Position numbers and translations under genes: made by a program. Shown here piece after piece: positions 61,285 to 64,000 of a stretch of 64,000 nt of DNA. Each line of letters begins with the position of its first letter. The first letter of the stretch is position 1. Source of the stretch: Dromaius novaehollandiae (lineage: Eukaryota > Chordata > Aves > Casuariiformes > Dromaiidae); contig NC_088099.1 of assembly GCF_036370855.1 (NCBI RefSeq), positions 24,085,501 to 24,149,500 on the forward strand, written 5' to 3'. The notes beneath the pieces were generated by a model. The model saw nothing but the letters and a program-made list of their open reading frames with translations. It was not told the origin of the DNA and made no database searches.

Positions 61285-61311
61285 TGCATCCTGTTAATAC
61301 AACTTCCGTAT
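61285..61311 (+). other. candidate 27-nt microexon
   Basis: GCTTATTCCTCCAG precedes, and the segment is followed directly by GTAAGTTC, a consensus donor intron start. Its 27 bases keep two frames open: CILLIQLPY in phase 0, and HPVNTTSV (with an N-glycosylation sequon) after two bases. The donor lacks G at -1 (exon ends TAT). Chance occurrence is quite possible. Confidence 0.18.
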
Positions 61312-61892
61312 GTAAGTTCAGCATCCATATGATTTGGTCATTTAGAAATTACTTCCTCCTGTTTACCCTTTAAATATTGTTTGTACGCAGTAGAATACTT
61401 TCCAAACATACAGCTATTTGTTTAACCCCATGTAATACTTTAAAATGCTAGCTTAATGCATAGACTAAATGGCCTACAAAATGTTCATGTCGATGTCTGC
61501 ACCAAGGAGGCAGAGAGAGAGACTGGGGTGTTTTCAGTTGTATGTATCTGCTTGTTAATGGGAAAGTGGATGTGTTTGTCAAACTACAAATGCCAGCAGT
61601 CCTTAGTGACAGTGTAACTTTTAAACAGATGTATGTTTTGCAGCACGAGTGTAAGAAATAGAGGACGTGAAATTAAAGTATCTGGGAGATTCTGTACTGT
61701 GGGAGAGAGCTTAGCCAGAGTGGTGTTTACAGCTATAAATATCTAAAATGGGTTTATGTCGCAGTATAAGCAATAAGTCCTTTCTGTTGTCAAATGAATA
61801 ACAAACCAGTAAATAGTATGAGCAGTTTATGTTGAGATTTATCTGTAAGGGGAACATATGATTCACAGCTTTGTGTGGCTAGTCATTTATGC
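61312..61892. other. putative intron sequence
   Basis: AT-rich, nothing recognised. Confidence 0.5.
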
Positions 61893-62090
61893 TGTGCTTT
61901 GTTGGTTTTCAACATTTTGCTTTGCGAACCTGGGGAATCCTTCAGTGGCGTGCCGACCCCATCGAGCCGCACTGGTGCAGACCGCTGCGCAGTGTACAGG
62001 CACTTGCTTTTCCTAGTCCTTTTGCAGACCCCTGGAGCCTGGTGCGTGGACCTCCAGGTCGAAAAGCTTTGTCTGCTAGCTACAGCTATA
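61893..62090. mobile_element. possible ancient DNA-transposon (hAT-like) remnant
   Basis: The left end GTTGGTTTTCAACATTTTGC with TTTGCGAACC and the right end GGACCTCCAGGTCGAAAAGC are roughly inverted relative to each other. They resemble the end pattern GGTTTTCAACC...GCGGACCCC that I associate with old non-autonomous DNA transposons. The interior is GC-rich and repeats GACC/GCAGACC words. Open frames here are not protein-like. No target-site duplication was located. Confidence 0.35.
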
Positions 62091-62528
62091 GTTGCAGGAA
62101 TATTGGGAGCACCACGGGGAATCAGAAGTGCAAGGCTGCCGAGCATTACTAAGGTACGCTCCAGTGCTCTTCCCAGTCATGGAAAACATTATAATCTGGA
62201 TGAGCAGCATATCAAAACCCTGGCTGTTGTTGCTTTATGTTTTTAATAGAAAACTGGCTAGCAAGGAAGATGAATGTTGCAAATGTAACTGTAACTGTAC
62301 TTTTCAATTAAGACTGAATTTATTGAAGAACCAATGCATTCTGATTTACATAATGGGCTTCAGGTGTAGGGGAATAGAAATATTTTTTAAAAATTTACAA
62401 TTTTTGCCTGACTAGAAAATTTTTCTCCTGAAATATTAACAGCCCCCAAATTAATCCCCTTCTAAGAATTAAGATCACCATGGCTGTTATGATAATTCAA
62501 ACTGAACCAAGTTTTGCTTGCTAAGTCA

Positions 62529-62588
62529 GTTGTTGTGCTGTGTGTATTTATGCACTCATCACAGCCGAAATACACACAGTACAGCAGC
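62529..62588. other. 60-nt hairpin with an uninterrupted 21-bp stem
   Basis: Bases 62529-62549 pair with 62568-62588 over 21 positions with no bulge: 18 Watson-Crick pairs and three G-U wobbles when transcribed from the plus strand. The loop is 18 bases (62550-62567). Outside the stem the pairing is weak. It could be a small microRNA-like precursor, a remnant of a palindromic mobile element, or chance. A canonical microRNA would need a longer lower stem. Confidence 0.7.
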
Positions 62589-62689
62589 CCGGTTTGAAAA
62601 CATTAATTGAAAAATTAATTGACTTGGATGAGGAGGCTTCTGTGTGACTGAGATTGGGTGAAGGAGTAAACAAAGGGTAATGACAAATG

Positions 62690-62960
62690 GCTATGTGTCA
62701 AGCTGGGGATGCATTACAGTATGAGGAGGAAGGGAACTGTAGTGGGTCCCATTTTATTTAAAGTCTGTGCTAATTATCTAGAAGACCCAAACCATAGGTT
62801 TTTTTAAAATTATTCTATTGTTTAGGACTGATAATTTTCAAAAACTTGGACGGTAAGAAAATTTCAGTATAGACAAGTTGGCATGGAGGGGATTAATCCC
62901 TGTGCTATAGTGAGGAGAAAACAGAAAGAAGTCATGGCAACTGGCATGTAGACAGGTTAA
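62690..62960 (+). mobile_element. CR1-clade LINE fragment, reverse-transcriptase part
   Basis: The plus-strand frame at 62739-62790 reads VVGPILFKVCANYLEDP, aligning with the SVLGPVLFNIFINDLDDG motif of CR1-type reverse transcriptases. The bases before it fit the GVPQG lead-in only loosely. Further downstream the expected FADDTK box is unrecognisable. It is short and heavily decayed. Confidence 0.5.
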
Positions 62961-64000
62961 TGAAAGCATGCCTGTTAGGGTCAGGGAGAATCGACAACAA
63001 AAACTCCACAACGAAACACACCGACTGGCTGGGGAGGCTTTGTGGTGTTCAAGTGACGTTTAAGTCCTGCACTGTGCCCTTGCAAAAGTCTTTACTGCTC
63101 TGTTTCAACCCTTTCCCTGTCACTGCTGCAAGCAGCACAGCATCTTGTTCTCTTTATGGAGCCAGGAGACTTTGTCACTGTGGTGCGGCTATGCAGTGGG
63201 AGAGGTACCATAGCGTGGAAGTGACAAACCTTCAGTTATTCGGGATTAACCAAGAATAAAGGTCTACTGCAACTGTTCATGTTAAATATTGACCCAAAGC
63301 TTGTCTAAGTGAGGACAGTGACAGGCATCATTCTGAAGGGACTGTAGAGGTGTAGTTGTTTGGGGCGGACTCTCAGGGCAGGGTTCAGTGATACAGGTGA
63401 GCTCTTCTAATTGCTTGGGAGCCAGCAGGTGTGGTCCTGATATCCATTTTTTCTTTTCTCCCCTTAATCCTACACTTGGCCACAAGACTTCACCCTTTCT
63501 GTTGATTTTGGCACTTGCGACTGCTTTGCCTCACCAATTCAACTTGATAACCTGGCTGCAAACAGCTCATTTCGTTAGGCTGCTGTTTTGCTGGATTAAT
63601 AAGTTAAATTGACACAGTAACTGCTCCAATGCAAATCAGAGCAATGCAAAAGAAGGAACAGAGTACACAGCCAGGCCAAGGAGGTGGGAGGGGAAGGCTC
63701 GCCGCTGGCTTTGCCCCAGAGTCGGTTGGGCTGGCCCAGCAGCGATGCCAGACTGCGCTTTCCCTGCAAAACTCTTTTAGCTCCATGTAAGAAGAGTGGA
63801 GGAGTAAGGTTGTTAGGATGTGTGGCTTCACCTATGCTTATTGTGCTTTGTTTTCTTGGCTGCCAGCTGGGGATAACCTCTTGGAGGAATGAAGTGAATA
63901 TAAATTAGTTATTCAGTTTGAAATAAAAGAACATGCAAGTTCCTGGATAAAATTTTAACACAAGAGTTTGCTTCTGTAGCCTTTACTTGCTGAAGTCAGT
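62961..64000. other. putative intron sequence to window end
   Basis: No exon, RNA or repeat supported. GC content is slightly raised around 63660-63760 without a recognisable gene. Confidence 0.5.

Noticed and set aside
61875..62246. 123-codon plus-strand frame with hydrophobic start
   Set aside because: It lacks an ATG at the apparent start, overlaps the possible transposon remnant, and is open on both strands.
1..64000. CRISPR arrays, bacterial operons or phage genes
   Set aside because: The regular repeats are simple sequences without spacers, and the whole window has vertebrate intron/intergenic character.

Overview
The window looks like vertebrate nuclear DNA, most probably from a sauropsid (a bird, or less likely a crocodilian or turtle). 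The reasons are one clear CpG island in an otherwise AT-rich landscape, a decayed CR1-type LINE, ancient L2-like and MIR-like remnants, no visible L1 or Alu-type repeats, and no compact open reading frames. There is no bacterial-style gene content: nearly all of the 64 kb is intergenic or intronic. The species and the host gene could not be identified from sequence alone.

Layout. Positions 1-21.8 kb read as upstream or intergenic DNA. They hold an 80-bp imperfect tandem duplication, a CR1 fragment (about 3.9-5.2 kb, + strand), an unexplained GC-richer block at 11.6-12.1 kb, two L2-like LINE fragments on the minus strand (14.2-15.3 kb), short microsatellites, and a striking array of 26 perfect copies of a 12-bp pyrimidine unit (18201-18512). 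A CpG island at about 21.84-23.8 kb carries four GC boxes, a strong splice donor at 22057/22058, and a probable first coding exon (22677-22770). That exon encodes a secretory signal peptide and would end in phase 1. It points to a secreted or single-pass membrane protein transcribed rightwards.

If that reading is right, 22.8-64 kb is mostly a long first intron. It contains a decayed, frameshifted coding-like sequence of unknown family (24.9-25.4 kb), a MIR-type SINE (34.6 kb), an L2-like reverse-transcriptase fragment (39.7-39.9 kb), a second CR1-clade fragment (62.7 kb), a possible DNA-transposon remnant (61.9-62.1 kb) and a 21-bp-stem hairpin (62529-62588). Four short segments bounded by good splice signals (30651-30735, 46866-46916, 56713-56730, 61285-61311) are candidate exons or microexons. 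They are unproven.

I did not find a recognisable novel system. The items most worth testing are the phase-1 signal-peptide exon with its alternative upstream first exon, the mirror-symmetric 12-bp array about 3.3 kb upstream of the island, the hairpin at 62.5 kb, the unidentified decayed two-membrane-segment sequence at 25 kb, and the microexon candidates.
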